The notes under the pieces are model-generated. The model saw only the letters and a program-made list of their open reading frames with translations. It did not search any database and was not told the origin of the DNA. Both the position numbers and the translations under genes were made by a program. DNA of 64,000 nt from Eurosta solidaginis (taxonomy: Eukaryota; Arthropoda; Insecta; Diptera; Tephritidae), in contig NC_090320.1 of assembly GCF_040869045.1 (NCBI RefSeq), positions 252,464,978 through 252,528,977 on the forward strand, in the 5' to 3' direction. Below, piece by piece: positions 36,396-48,443 of this stretch; position 1 is the stretch's first letter, and each line of letters begins with the position of its first letter.

Positions 36396-36900
36396 CAATA
36401 CAAATCCTGTAAAAAAATTTTAAGTAACTACAAACGTGAAATCTCACATATAGGGTAAAACACTGAGAAATGCAACAAAAGGAAAAAAGTCCGTTAGGCG
36501 GCGCGCGGATGGAAATAATTTGACGAGAACTTAAACCGCCTCTTATGTAATTTCTCGATGAGCTAGAGACTGGAAATTTCAAACTTAATTCAGAAGCCAA
36601 TGGCAGTATAAAGTGCATAAGAATAAGTTTCACTAGTGGGCGCATAGATCGGGATATTTATAAAAATCGTACGGAAGGGAGGGAATCTTGCGATCGATTT
36701 TTAAACAACTGCTTATTGAGCTACAAACGTGAAGCTTCACAGAAAGGTTAAGGCGCCGAAACAATGCAACAAAAGTAGAAAAAATTCCTGAAGGTGGCGC
36801 ACGGTTCGAAATATTTGGATAAAAATTTAGAAATATGGAATTTAGAGATCGGTTTTTAAGTAACTTCTGGGATGAAAGTATAAAACATATTACAAAATGT
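36396..36900. repeat. family C tandem repeats (GGTGGCGCACGG), block 1
   Basis: Two to three diverged units near 190 bp, each with AATGCAACAAAAG, a GTGGCGCACGG-like core, GCGATCGATTTTT and a TAACTTC..GATGAGCTA.AGAC phrase. Blocks at 38016-38560 and 39590-39840 belong to the same family. A HINE-A copy lies between blocks 1 and 2. Confidence 0.6.
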
Positions 36901-37160
36901 ATCGCTAGGTGCGAATTGATTGAGAGGTATACAAAGTGGATCGCACATTACTTGGATTGGAAAGTTGGCAGAAAAGGAGTCAACTTATCAATAGATAGTC
37001 AATTAATTGCACTACATATTTGTATTTTTATTTCTCATATATATTTTTACAATTTCTGTGTCAAAATTTTAAAATCAAAGCTCAGCAAAAATACGTCTTT
37101 ATATAAGACAAATTTTTGGCTGATTTTTGTCCATTAATCTAAAGGAAATGTTAAGATTTG

Positions 37161-38015
37161 TTTATTGTACTCAGCTGAGCAGAGTTCACAGAGTATATTA
37201 ATTTTGTTCGCATAACGGTAATCCGTAACGGCATAAACTAATAGAGATAGATATAGACTTCTATACATCAAAATGATCTAGGCGAAAAAAGAAATTAATT
37301 TAGACATGTCCGTCCGTCCATCCGTCCGTCCGTAAACACGATAACTTGAGTAAATTTTGAGGTATCTTGATGAAATTTGGTGTGTAGGTTCCTGGGTACT
37401 CATCTCAGATCGCTATTTAAAATGAACGAAATCGGACCATAACCACGCCCACTTTTTCGATATCGAAAATTTCGAAAAACCGAAAAAGTGCGATAATTCA
37501 TTACCAAAGACGGCTAAAGCGATGAAACTTGGTAGGTGGGTTTATCTTATGACACAGAATAGAAAGTTGGTAAATTTTTGGACAATGGGCGCGGCATCGC
37601 CCACTTTTAAGATATGGTAATTTCAAAGTTTTGCAAGCTGTAATTTTGCAGTCGTTGAAGATATCATGATGAAATTTGGCAGGAACGTTACTCCTATTAC
37701 TATATGTGTGCTAAATAAAAATCGGATTACAAACACGCCCACTTAAAAAAAAAAATGTCTAATTCAAATTTAAAAAAAAATTGAACATATTTACAGTATA
37801 TAAGTAAATTATGTCGACATTCAACTCCAGTAATGGTATGGTGTAACAAAATACAAAAATAAAAGAAAATTGCAAAATGGGCGGGACGCCGCCCTCTTTC
37901 ATTTAATTTGTCTAGAATACTTTTAATTCCATAATTCGAACAAAACTTTACCAATTCTTTGTGGGGCATAGATTTTACGACGATAACTGTTTTCTATGAA
38001 AATGGGCAAAATCGG
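37161..38015 (-). mobile_element. HINE-A, 5'-truncated copy
   Basis: The 3' terminus (ACTCAGCTGAGCAGAG) lies at 37168, the (GTCC)n tract at 37309-37332, and the spacer modules follow up to AAAATGGGCAAAATCGG near 38012. The 128-bp array and the hairpin end are absent; family C sequence starts there. Confidence 0.7.
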
Positions 38016-38560
38016 GAGACATTACAATGCAAGTGAAAATAATATCCGCTAGGTGGCGCACGGATAGAGATATACAGAAAATTAATTTTAAAACGGAAAT
38101 TTTTCCATCGACATTTAACTAACTTCTCCGTGATCCAGAGACTTGAAACTTAGCACATAGTTTGCGAGTCGATGGCACTACAATTCGCGGAAAACAAACT
38201 GCCGCCAGGTGGGAGACGAATCGAGATAAAAGAAAATGCCTCAAAATTCCTGAAAAAACGCAGGGAATCTTTCAGTCGATTTTTTGGTAACTTCCCGGTG
38301 ACCTGGAGATATGAAACTTGGGCCGTAAGTCAGAACCCGGTGACAATGCAATATTTTATCAAAAAATTCTGCTAGGTGGCGCATGGATCGAGATATTGAG
38401 AAACTAGTTTTAAATTGGGAATCTTGCAATCGATTTTTATCTAATTTTCTGGATATATAGAGACATGAAACCTGAAATATAGTTTAAATCTCGGTGACAG
38501 TGCAATTGTTGATCAAAAAATTTGGGCTAAGTTACTCACAAGTCGAACTATTTAGAATAT
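38016..38560. repeat. family C tandem repeats, block 2
   Basis: About three units: AGGTGGCGCACGGATAGAGA at 38050, CCAGGTGGGAGACGAATCGA at 38204, AGGTGGCGCATGGATCGAGA at 38373. Period about 155-170 bp with indels. Confidence 0.65.
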
Positions 38561-38940
38561 TAGGCCATAACTTCATGGCTAGCCTCCTGAGTGTTGCAGG
38601 TGTTGCAGAATTCCACCTCGTTGAAGCCCAACTCAATGCATGTCCTTGCATACTTTTAGACGTACGCGACTTTCACAACGAACCTTTTAGATTTTCAGGT
38701 ATGCGAATTTCACCACATTTTCAGCTGTGCAAGTTAAGTAGCTGACAAACGAGTAGGAATTCTGTTGTTATGATGCGAGTTGGAATTCTGTTGTTTTCGC
38801 CAGTTTTGTCAGCGAAAATTCCTCTAATTATATTAAATCTTGCTATTTTGAACAAATAAATTAGGATAAGAATTTTCACTTAGGAATTACTTAAATTACT
38901 AATCAAAGTTGCAATTGCCTATTTGTAGGCAGTACTAAAA

Positions 38941-39355
38941 AATTGAAAATAAAAAGATGATAAAAATATTTTAAGGACTACCTTTATATAAATGAAACAA
39001 AAATAGAAGGCAATTTTTCCTTTAATGCAGACATAGTCTTGTTGAATTTTGACTAAAAAACTTTAACAATAGCTCTTGTAAAGAATTTTTGGATTCAAAA
39101 TTATAAAGGTAGAGTGCGTGTTTAAATTTTAAATAATCAATTAGTTAATCCCAAGTACATGGTTTGCCTTAAATTGAAAGATTGCGCCCCACCTTTATAA
39201 TTTTAAATCCCAAAAATCTTTTACAAGCGCTAATGTTAAAGTTTTTAGTCAAAATTCTACAAGACTATTTCTGTATTAAAGAAAAAATGTTTTGCTCCAT
39301 TTATATAAAGGTAGTCCTTAAAATTTTTTTATCATCTTCTCATTTTAATTTTTAA
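38941..39355. mobile_element. long inverted repeat (hairpin MITE-like element 1)
   Basis: The left arm 38941-39118 and right arm 39184-39355 are reverse complements over about 175 bp with scattered mismatches. Examples are TTTTAAGGACTACCTTTATA on the left against TATAAAGGTAGTCCTTAAAA on the right. The spacer is about 65 bp. There is no coding sequence. It is most likely a foldback or MITE-type element; a transcript would fold into a long hairpin. Confidence 0.75.
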
Positions 39356-39589
39356 TATAAAGCAACGTTTTTGATATATTTTTCAATCGGGGTAACGCTT
39401 CCGATTTGAAAATTTCAAATAATATTTAAATTAGGTCTCTGGTTTGAAATAGTTCTAAATGATAGTAAAAAGTGATACAAAAACTAATTTAAAAGAAATT
39501 TTTATCGTATGAAAGTAATATAGACCTCTGCAATTTTTAAACGGTTTTACTAAGCTTGACTCTGTGTAGCAGCCGGCCGTTGTTTACGA

Positions 39590-39840
39590 ATTTTGTAATT
39601 AAAATTTAAGTAACTTCCCGATAAGCTACAAGCTTGAAACTCGAAATATAGTTCAGAACCCGATGACAATGTAATAATAAGAAAAAAACTCCGATAGGTG
39701 GCGCACGGATCAAAATATTAATATACAGTATATACATGTATAGAAAGCGACCTACGAAAAAATCGCCACCAGGTGGCGCAAGGACCGGAATATTGAAAAA
39801 ATCGTATTTGTCGTCCGACTTGGCTTTTATTTGGAACAAA
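39590..39840. repeat. family C tandem repeats, block 3
   Basis: TAACTTCCCGATAAGCTACA, CCCGATGACAATG, then TAGGTGGCGCACGGATCAAA (39696) and CCAGGTGGCGCAAGGACCGG (39768). Confidence 0.6.
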
Positions 39841-40070
39841 TATTATATACAGTCCGGTAGAAGTGGCATATAAGTGGTGACAAGCATACGTTGGGCTGAT
39901 CGAGAAAAATCTTTGGAAGGATTATGTATTGAGGAGTTAGATTGCCACAAATTGTCAGGAAAGTGTCCCTGTAATAATGAGGCACTAAATGAACTAAAAA
40001 GAATGAGAAATAATAGGCAGTAATAAAAAACTTTAAAGTAAAATAATTAAAAACAAATGTTTAAAGTAAA

Positions 40071-40475
40071 GGGTTTTATTGAAAAGAATACTTACATTAA
40101 GTAATAACAATACTAAAAGCAAGAAAATAATTAGCTAGGTCCTAGTACTAGTCATCACACTCCTCATCAATATAGGGAGTTGGTCAGACAAATAAATAAA
40201 AACGTGGGTCCCGTCAAATTTCTTTTGATAGTCAACTGCTCATATCTTTACAAATCGTATTTTAATATATGTATAAGTAAGACCAACTGAACCTTAATCG
40301 CGTAATGCTACGCATCACATTTTTAGAAATTTGACGCGCCAAACGCTTTTACTTATTTTTTTGTTCAACGCCCAAGATTGATGAGGAGTGTGATGACTAG
40401 TACTAGGACCTAGCTAATTATTTTCTAGCTTTAATATTATTATTACTTAATGTAAGTATTGTTTTCAGTAAAACC
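40071..40475. mobile_element. MITE with about 100-bp terminal inverted repeats
   Basis: The ends are GGTTTTATTGAAAAGAATAC and GTATTGTTTTCAGTAAAACC. The arms (40071-40175 and 40373-40475) are near-perfect inverses, including AGCTAGGTCCTAGTACTAGT, ATCACACTCCTCATCAAT and its complement. The central 200 bp contains no ORF. Superfamily undetermined; no clear target-site duplication was found. Confidence 0.85.
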
Positions 40476-40537
40476 GCATAACTTCATTTTTTTTTTATTA
40501 TTTTTTTTTATGTACAATACTTTATTTTATTTACAAG

Positions 40538-40655
40538 ACGAAAGTGTTAAATTTTCCAAAGACCCAACGACATGGTGGCGAAAGTGCAGAGATGAAAATG
40601 ATTACCCTAAACGCATTCTGAAAATATCAGCCTTTAAAAACTACAGAATGAATGT
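40538..40655 (+). pseudogene. hAT-type C-terminal dimerisation fragment
   Basis: The open frame at 40459-40740 contains LQDESVKFSKDPTTWWRKC followed by RDENDYPKRILKIS. The DPxxWWxxxxxxxxxYPxxLxxxA layout is that of the conserved hAT transposase C-terminal dimerisation region. TTTATTTTATTTACAAG immediately before the GACGAA looks like a splice acceptor, so this may be a stranded last exon. Everything upstream is low-complexity and nothing else of a hAT gene is visible nearby. The call rests on about 35 residues. Confidence 0.4.
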
Positions 40656-40740
40656 ATGCATGTGCTACTTTCCATTCGAATATTATAATGTTTTTTTTTT
40701 TTTTTTTTTAATATTATTTAGTCTTATACAATTTAGTTGA

Positions 40741-42820
40741 ATTGATATAAACTGAGTATTCACATTAATAACATAAAAAAGACTAACTGCTTTGCTAACA
40801 ACCACAACCAAAGTATGTCACCAACGTCAGACAGCTTAATAGTAGGTTAAGCAGTAAATAAAACAAAATAAACAAAAAGTGCCATTAAAGTCATTACTTG
40901 AGCTAACGCGTTAAATGAAATTATTCATTTATTTATATTACACTGGTTCACAAAGTTTCGCATTTCACGCTTGTCGCTAACAAAGTTATTGTGGAAGGCA
41001 TTCAAAATGCCCGTAGCGGATGTTGTATTGATGGTCTTATTGTTTGTTATTTTAGGTAATCTGATTTCATGGTGCTTCCGCACATTAAGCTCTGCGCTAG
41101 GTATCCATGGCGTATACGCAACTTATTGTCACGGCGCAAATATCTTTAGTGGTGTTAAAGGAATTTCAATTTGAGGTTGATTTTAAATGCCTGCGGGGTT
41201 TTATTTAGAGATAGCGTTGCTTTAGCATTTGCAAATTTATTTATTTACGCGAAAATTTACATAATTATTTCCGTAGCAATATTTTGATAATACTTTGCTT
41301 TGCGTTGCTAGGTTTTGGTTCATTCTTTTTTGTTCTTGTCTTCTCTGATTTCCTTGTTTTGCTTTTCTTTGTATTATTTGCAATTTATTTTCACTTAAAA
41401 ATGCTATATATTCAAATTGCGTTATGATAGGCATACGTTTGTTTGTTGGTTTGTGTTTTTCACTTTTTTTTTTTGCTTATTATTCCTTGTATACTTTTCG
41501 GCTGAATAATGATCAGTTGGCAGTGAACTTTAGTGCGAGCGGTGTATTATAAGTAAGTAGTGAATGATTTTCGCAAATATTTTTCAAGCAATTGTTAACA
41601 TAATTCATTCTAGCTTGAGTAGCGTGCTTAGTTGATTTAAGCATGTATAAAGAAAATAATCGTTTGCTGACGGGATACTTGTGGCTATGAGCGGTAAGCT
41701 TTTAGGCGCAAATTTGCCTCTTGTAGGCCAAATTTACTTTGCAGTTTTTCCAACAAAGTCTATGAAGATTTTCAGATTCTTTTCCTTGAATATTTGCCAT
41801 GGTTTTTGCGTTATTGCCCTCCTTACCTTCATTGTAAACAAATAAATATTATTGTGTAGTTGTTTGTTTGTACGGTGGCCTTGATTTAAGATTGATTATG
41901 GCAATGATAATGGGACTTGGCATTTAAGCTTCTTTCAGTTTCATGCAATATCCTATCATCTACATAAATCTGTTTATTGTAGTATTATAATTCGTTGTTG
42001 TGATTTATGGCTTGTACAAGTCTTGCGGTTATAAAATTGGTTTCTTTGGTTTTAGTAATTTATATTCGAGCTAATTTTATAATACTTAAAGCGTTTTTTG
42101 GTGTGCACATTATCCGTCGATTATTTTTTGTTACTGTTATGCTTAAAAGCCAAAGTATTTATTATTCATTAGCTCATTTTTATAGTGAGCTACGAGCAAT
42201 TTACTTGCTGTTAGTATATTATTTTATCTGTTTATATTAATGAATCTGTGCCTTTAAATTTATGTGATTTTTCTTTGGCTTTAAATATTTGTTTATTTAA
42301 AAATCCCATACTGAATGTTCGAGTGTACTGAGTGTCATAGCAAACAGCAATAGTGCGGGGCTGGCTCTGAAACACGACCTTTTCAACTACTCCTAAAAGA
42401 CGTAGCGGCGCACAACGGGAAGGACCGTTTCGTATGAATCCTGAAAAGTAGAAAGCGGTTACGCACTCTTCTGCCAAAAAGCGGCATCTATACTGTTTAA
42501 GACAAGCCAGGTGACAACAATTTGAGCCGCACCAATGATAATACAATCGTTTATATGTAGCTATCGCATCCACGGAAATTATGCAAATCGAGTTTGGAGG
42601 TCACCTGCACTTGATTCAAGCACTCATTAAATTAGGTAAGGAGCTTTACCTAGGGGCTATAGAATTCACGTAGCCGACGAGATTTACGCTAATCCTGCAC
42701 GAAAAGTATCGGGCAAGCATGCATCACCCAAACTACGATGGCAACATTTCAAAACCGCAATGCTCTTCCAGCTTATGCGGTTGATAGACTCCTGTTTTTA
42801 TCGCACCTCTGGCGTGTAAC
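40741..42820. other. no recognisable feature
   Basis: About 2 kb of AT-rich apparently unique sequence. The open frames at 40971-41174, 42007-42240 and 42232-42573 show no motif and no repeat family. Confidence 0.35.
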
Positions 42821-42825
42821 TCAAA

Positions 42826-43000
42826 TTTTTTGTTGTTGTTGTTGTTGTAGCTATAAAGATGCTTCCCGAAGATTATCGGGAGTTTTATAGATGTTGATAG
42901 TTCTTTGCCGGGTATAGAATCGGTACGTTGCAGCAAAAAGCACCATTAATGTACAACCCCGACCATCTCGGTAACGATTTATTAAGACCAGATTGAACAT
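42826..43000 (-). mobile_element. LINE 3' end remnant with (TTG)n
   Basis: A (TTG)n tract at about 42827-42847, followed by TAGCTATAAAGATGCTTCCC and GTACGTTGCAGCAAAAAGCA, matches 3905-4030 and mirrors the 3' terminus of the Jockey-like LINE at 8278. On the minus strand this would be a 3' UTR ending in (CAA)n. Confidence 0.4.
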
Positions 43001-43720
43001 TCCGTGCTATCTCGCCCCACTCCCTAGATATACAAGGAAAATGTAGTCGCCAGAACCTGCATTACACAATTTTAAGTTGCCTCTTTTAAGTTGCCTTTTA
43101 CGACAAACACACATATAACGGGTATGCTGTAAGCGTCCTTACACGCGGGCAGCCGATGTTTACGCCAGCGTTATGATAAGCGGCACACCGTCAGCACCAT
43201 CAGCCATTAGCGGGCTACAGGCACAGGCCACCATCTTTGGAGTGGTCATATCCGAGGCCCACCAACAAGCAGTCGGTCTATACACTAATCATTGCAATCA
43301 ATACAGCGTTTAAAAAGATTTTTAAATTTTCAATACGTTTATCGCTAGCGATTAGAAGGAATCATCAACCGACCTACCACCAGGATTTGTGAAGGGTAAG
43401 CTATAAGCATGAAAAAGGATTTGTTAAGCGAATTTTGTCACTGACTTCGACGGTTCTGATAATGTTCGGAGATATCGCAAGCAAGGTCAACTATTGAGAG
43501 TTTGCATAGCTATAGACTGAGGACGATTAGTCGGCCGATAGCCCCAAAACAACAGACTGAGTCCTCACCTTCACTTCGGTGATGTCATTTGCATGTGAAA
43601 TATGATACACCATGTACTTTGGTGACTTTAAGTTATGAAAAACGAGGTACTACTATTTTCATGATCGCATGACATATAGTGCCAATGAACTGAAATGTGA
43701 GTCATTCCACCAAGTACTTG
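43001..43720. other. no recognisable feature
   Basis: More GC-rich than the surroundings (43130-43280) but without a frame I can assign on either strand. Confidence 0.3.
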
Positions 43721-43724
43721 AATT

Positions 43725-44330
43725 AAATATTTTTCGTACCCAGCGTACACACAAAGGTATTATTACTTTAATGGGATAGCGGTAGTACCTAATAGCAAAA
43801 GAGAATCGAGATAGATATATAATTTCTTGTATAGAAGTTAACAGCACCGAAAAATATTTTGATTAACTCGTTCGTAAATTAGTCCTGGAAAGTGGGCGCG
43901 GCACTGTCTACATTTACAGAAAGAAAATTTGAAATATTGCAAGTCATTAATCAAAGGATATTTAGGATTAACATGAAAGTTTTTCTGCTATTGTGTATGC
44001 ACCCTGCCTCATTAACAAAATCGGCTCGGGGCCACGTCCACTTGAAAAAAAAAGATAAACTCTAATAACTAGTAACAAAAACCACCTTTGATGTATTTAT
44101 GTAACTAAATTATACTGATATTTTATTTCAGTGAAATAGTGGCGTAACAAAGTATAAACATTTAAAAATAAAATGGTAAAATTATAGCAAATAGGCGTGG
44201 GAACGCCCACATTTAATAGAAAAAAAAAATTATGAAATTTTGCACACCGTAAATTAGAAGCCGTAAGTATTATTCCACAATTCTGCAGAATTATGGTTAT
44301 AAATTTTAGATTTTGATCTAAGGAAACCAC
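43725..44330 (-). mobile_element. HINE-A-related subfamily (A2), decayed copy
   Basis: The minus-strand end TGTACGCTGGGTACGAAAAA corresponds to GCACTCTGGGTATAAAAATT at 47403-47422. The interior carries repeated GTGGGCG/CGCCCAC phrases and the GAAATTTTGCACACCGTAAAT block comparable to the HINE-A spacer. No hairpin end was found. Confidence 0.45.
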
Positions 44331-44339
44331 ACCACAGGA

Positions 44340-44960
44340 ACCCAGGCCAACAGTAGTTTTTTGTGTGCTCCTAGCTGATTTATCTTTCAACGCACTCAAG
44401 GACCAGTGGTGATTTTTTTTTTAACGCCGAGATCGCATTGAGGGCGAACTTACTATCACTGAGTATGGCGGTTGTTTCATTGGAGTATTCGCACTGAAGG
44501 TTCAGGTCAGCGCACTGGCTTATGACGAATACTTCTGCTTGAAAAATTATCTGGTATGCTCCCATACCCATATTGGTATCTTGGCTCTGGGTCCAACAAT
44601 TGCAGATCGAATCCCCTGTGACGTTTTCGAGCCATCGGTGCCTCAGGATATCATCCCTGGGGAGTTGAGATATTGGGATCTTCTCTCTCAATTCCTCCAT
44701 GCTTCGGGACGCCCTCCATGGCGATATTCAGGAGGGTTCGTTTGGCTGACTGCTATCGAGCTATATGTTATAATAGGTTTTAATATTATGGTATACATCC
44801 ATTTTAGTACATGTGGGCTACAACCCCTTGACTTGCTTGCTAGACGCAGCATACCATGATGGACTCCGTGGCCCTAGTTTTCATGGAGTCGAGGAGTTGT
44901 TTCCAGAGAAGCTTGCTGTCAAAGATGACCCCCGAGTAGCTAATTTTATTAAAATACTTC
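44340..44960 (-). pseudogene. LINE fragment: RT thumb and RNase H
   Basis: On the minus strand GVIFDSKLLWKQLLDSMKTR near 44930 is the post-RT thumb block. After damaged frames the open run 44700-44380 holds YQIIFQAEVFVISQCADLNL and AILSDSKFALNAISALKKK, the central RNase H motifs (E and D catalytic region), then SPLVLECVER. This belongs to an I/R1/LOA-type LINE. No YADD and no 3' end were recovered. Confidence 0.65.
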
Positions 44961-45239
44961 TGTTTTAGAACTAAAAAATCCGCAAAGTAATCTATGAACG
45001 TAAATGGGTTAATAAATGTTTGTTAAAGTACTAAGACGCTATAAATTTACTACCTTAGTAGGGGTGAATACTGATTTAAAAAAAAAAAAAAATGGATTAA
45101 TGCGTTAAATTGAGCACCACCCATATATAGGAGCGCCGCACAGTGTCGCGATCCCATATAAGCGCGGTCAAAACTACTTGTCGTGCTGCAATTTCGCTGT
45201 AGTTCATCATACAGCCTACAATTATTGTAGAAAAAAAAT

Positions 45240-47424
45240 TTTTTAAATGTAATCAAAATTGGACGATTGCCACGCCCCCTACACTAGTGGGCGGTAAAAC
45301 TAAAACTGCAGCGATTATAATAAAATTTGGTACACATATTTGTGATCAAGTGAAAAGTCAACCAGTAAAATTCCGCAGAGATCAAGCCTTAAACACGCCC
45401 ACAAAAAAAAATATTTTTTGGGAAAAAGTGGATAATGTAATCTTTTAAAACGAAGTCTCATCCACGTTCTTATTCGGTTTCAATATGCATGCTACTAACG
45501 TTTATCCTGCCCTCGATTGCAAACAAAACATGAGTTAGTAGATAATAATTTTTTTTGTGTTTCTATTAAAAATTTAACAATACCTTTAATATATTTAAAT
45601 TCAATTTTGCCCTTTGTGGCAAGCTTATACAAAACTAAAACATTTCATATTATCGCAACATAGCTCACCTTCTTACTAGTCTTGATTTTGAGACTACATT
45701 ACTTGTGACAATATATCCAAAAATTGTTATGGAGTTTGGATAAGTTTTTTTTTTATTCTCTCCTAAACGTTTAACTTCGAATAAAAATTCATTAAATTTT
45801 TCCCACTTATAAAAAGTAACGGTACTCATCACCTGATCGATGAATGAATAAAAAAGTAGGGTTGCCATGTATGAAACACTTCCAAACAAAAAAAAAAAAA
45901 TCTAATTTGAGATATTTACATTTACTAACAATCTCTGAATTTAAGTTTGTTTCAATGACCTTTTTCATAAAAATCGTAGGCAAAATTATTAACTACCAAA
46001 TTCCAGGTTTAACGAAGTCCCAATAAAAGCGCGCAAGTTTATTATTAACGGTTGTAACTGATTATTATATACTCAGCGTGAGCTTCAATTGTGCATTTCA
46101 TTTCAGATAAATTACTTTTCTACATAACGCGTGGCACCGCCCGTTTAAAAAAATATCTGCCCATTTCCTCTTACAATAAAACTTGATAAGTGACATATCA
46201 TTGATTCAAAACTATTTTTTGCTAAACTATAGCTTATTATTCTAGTCTACGACCCTTTTAATTTCGTTTTTTATCTAAGTAGCCGTGGTCTTTAACCGAT
46301 CTTCTACATTTTTACTAGAACTTTTTCTGCTATAAGGAAAATATATGTACACAATTTCACTACGATATGTTAATTTTTCTTCGTGTTATGGCTCTTGAAA
46401 CATAGAAAATTGCTTAGTCATAAAAGGGGCGGTGCCACATCCATTTTAAAAAATTTTAGTGTTTTCCAATTTAATGTTATAATTCAATTTAGAAAGTAAA
46501 ATTCTATTGATACAAAGCTCTTTTTTGTTAAGATGTAGCTTATTATTTTCGTCTACGACCCTTTCAAAATCTCTTATTTAAAAGTGGGCGTGATCTTTAA
46601 CCGATCTCGTAAATTTTTTTCTAGAAATATTTCCTGCTATAGGGAAAATTTGTGTACCAAAATTTATTAGGATCCACTAATTTTTCTTCGAGTTATGGCC
46701 CCCGAAACATGCTTAGTCATAAAAGGGGCAGTGCCACGCCCATTTTTTAAAATTTGAAGTTTTACCTATTTACTGTTATAAATACACTTGGGAAATAAAA
46801 TACCATTGATATAAATCTCTTTTTTGCAAAGATATAGCTTATTTTATTCTTCCACGACCATTTTAAAAATCTTTTATATAAAACTGGGCGTGGTCCTTAA
46901 CCGATTTCCTAAATTTTTCTTCAAAGAATTCCTTATAGTAAAGGCAACCTCTCTGTTGAATTTTGTTATGATAGGTTTAACGATTTTTGATTTATGATTA
47001 ATAATATTTGTAAAATTGATTTTATGACAAGTGGGCGGTGCCACGCCCATTTTAAAAATTTTTTTCAAATTTTTGTCAAGAATCTCAATATCAGTCCACA
47101 CGTCAAATTTCAATATTCTAGATGTATTATTTATTAAATAATCAGGTTTTTTGTGTTTTACAAAATTTATATATATAAAAAGTGGGCGTGGTTATCATCC
47201 GATTTGGATCATTTTCAAAAGCAATCTATTCTGGGTCCAGATAAGCTCTTGTACCAAATTTGGTAAAGATATCTCAATATCTACTCAAGTTATCGTGTTA
47301 ACGGGCAGACGGACGGACGGATGGACGGACATGGCTCAATCAAATTCCTTTATACCTCTACAACCAACGGTTACCCAATCAAAGTTAATATAGTCAGTGT
47401 GCAAAGCACTCTGGGTATAAAAAT
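45240..47424 (+). mobile_element. HINE-A2 element with about 300-bp tandem modules
   Basis: It ends with GTTATCGTGTTAACGGGCAG, a (GACG)n tract (47305-47330), ACATGGCTCAATC and GTATAAAAATT, as in HINE-A. However the last block reads GCACTCTGGGTAT in place of CTCAACTGAGTAT. The interior holds three successive modules of about 300 bp at 46131, 46425 and 46722. The exact left end is uncertain (45100-45250). Confidence 0.5.
46131..47050 (+). repeat. three tandem modules of about 300 bp in HINE-A2
   Basis: GGTGCCACNNCCATTTT recurs at about 46430, 46731 and 47037 (46131 in variant form). Each is followed by TATAGCTTATT or TGTAGCTTATT, CTACGACCCTTTT and GTGGTCTTTAACCGAT or similar. Sequence between modules is clearly homologous but diverged. 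Confidence 0.65.
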
Positions 47425-48071
47425 TCTGTTCGAAATGATTTAATGGATATATTCCCCATCGTTTGTCAAAGTTTTATAAAAATATCTATCGATGAACTTT
47501 TTTGACTTTTGGCCGCTTCGCTACACTGTGCGCCGTACGTACGACGGTGTTGCTAAGATTTGTCATATTGTTTGGATGTGTGTTGTTTGATGTTGGTTTG
47601 CTTTAATAACCATGTTGTTAGAGGTTTGCTTGTGTGTAGCAGGTAGATGAGTCACATGGTGTTGGTGTGGTATGATGTGGGTGTTCTGTCTGTGTTGGTG
47701 TTCGTTTTGTATGTGCCATATTCACTATAAATATTTGAACCTCACAAAGCATACATAAATAAGTGATTATTGCAAGGGTTCTTTTTTTTATCTCACTGTG
47801 CGATTCTGTCGCATTAAAATAAAAATTGCTTTTGTTAAGATTCCCATAGAAATATCTCTAACTTTCATTTCGATTTCCTTGTACCTAGTCTAAATCTATA
47901 CCTCAGTTAAGGTAATAAAAAGACGTGCTCAAAAGTTTATTGCAACCTTAAAGATTTATATATAATACAAATACTTTTTAAACGATTTTATTGATTGCAA
48001 AGCTTTAAGCTCTTAAAATCATGTAATAAAAAAAAGTTCCACAAACGTGTTTTTGATTTCACCTTAATACA
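47425..48071. other. no recognisable feature
   Basis: TG-rich sequence near 47560-47710 (TGTTGGTGTGG types) and AT-rich elsewhere. No gene seen. Confidence 0.35.
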
Positions 48072-48443
48072 CACTGAAAAAAATGGTGCTAGTAAAATCA
48101 ACAAATCGTTTCTGTTATTCTTGGCTTAACGGAGATTCGGTGAAATTAATCGAATTATAGTTAATTCGACCGAGTTCTTTGTCAAGCGAACAAATTAGTT
48201 TAGTCATTTCAACAGAAGAGAATTTGTCGCTCTTAAGTTAACAAAATTCTGTAAAATTGACAGATTTCTAATCAGTCTAACTTGATTTTTTGTTAACGCA
48301 ACTGATCTCACTGTTCATTCAACAGCGACCAACAGTCAATACATGAGCAAATCTCAAAGAGGATTTTATGCTCACTGCGCTCTCTACTTCGTACTTATGT
48401 ATGCTGTGTACAATTGTATGCACATATTTACGTATGCATATGG

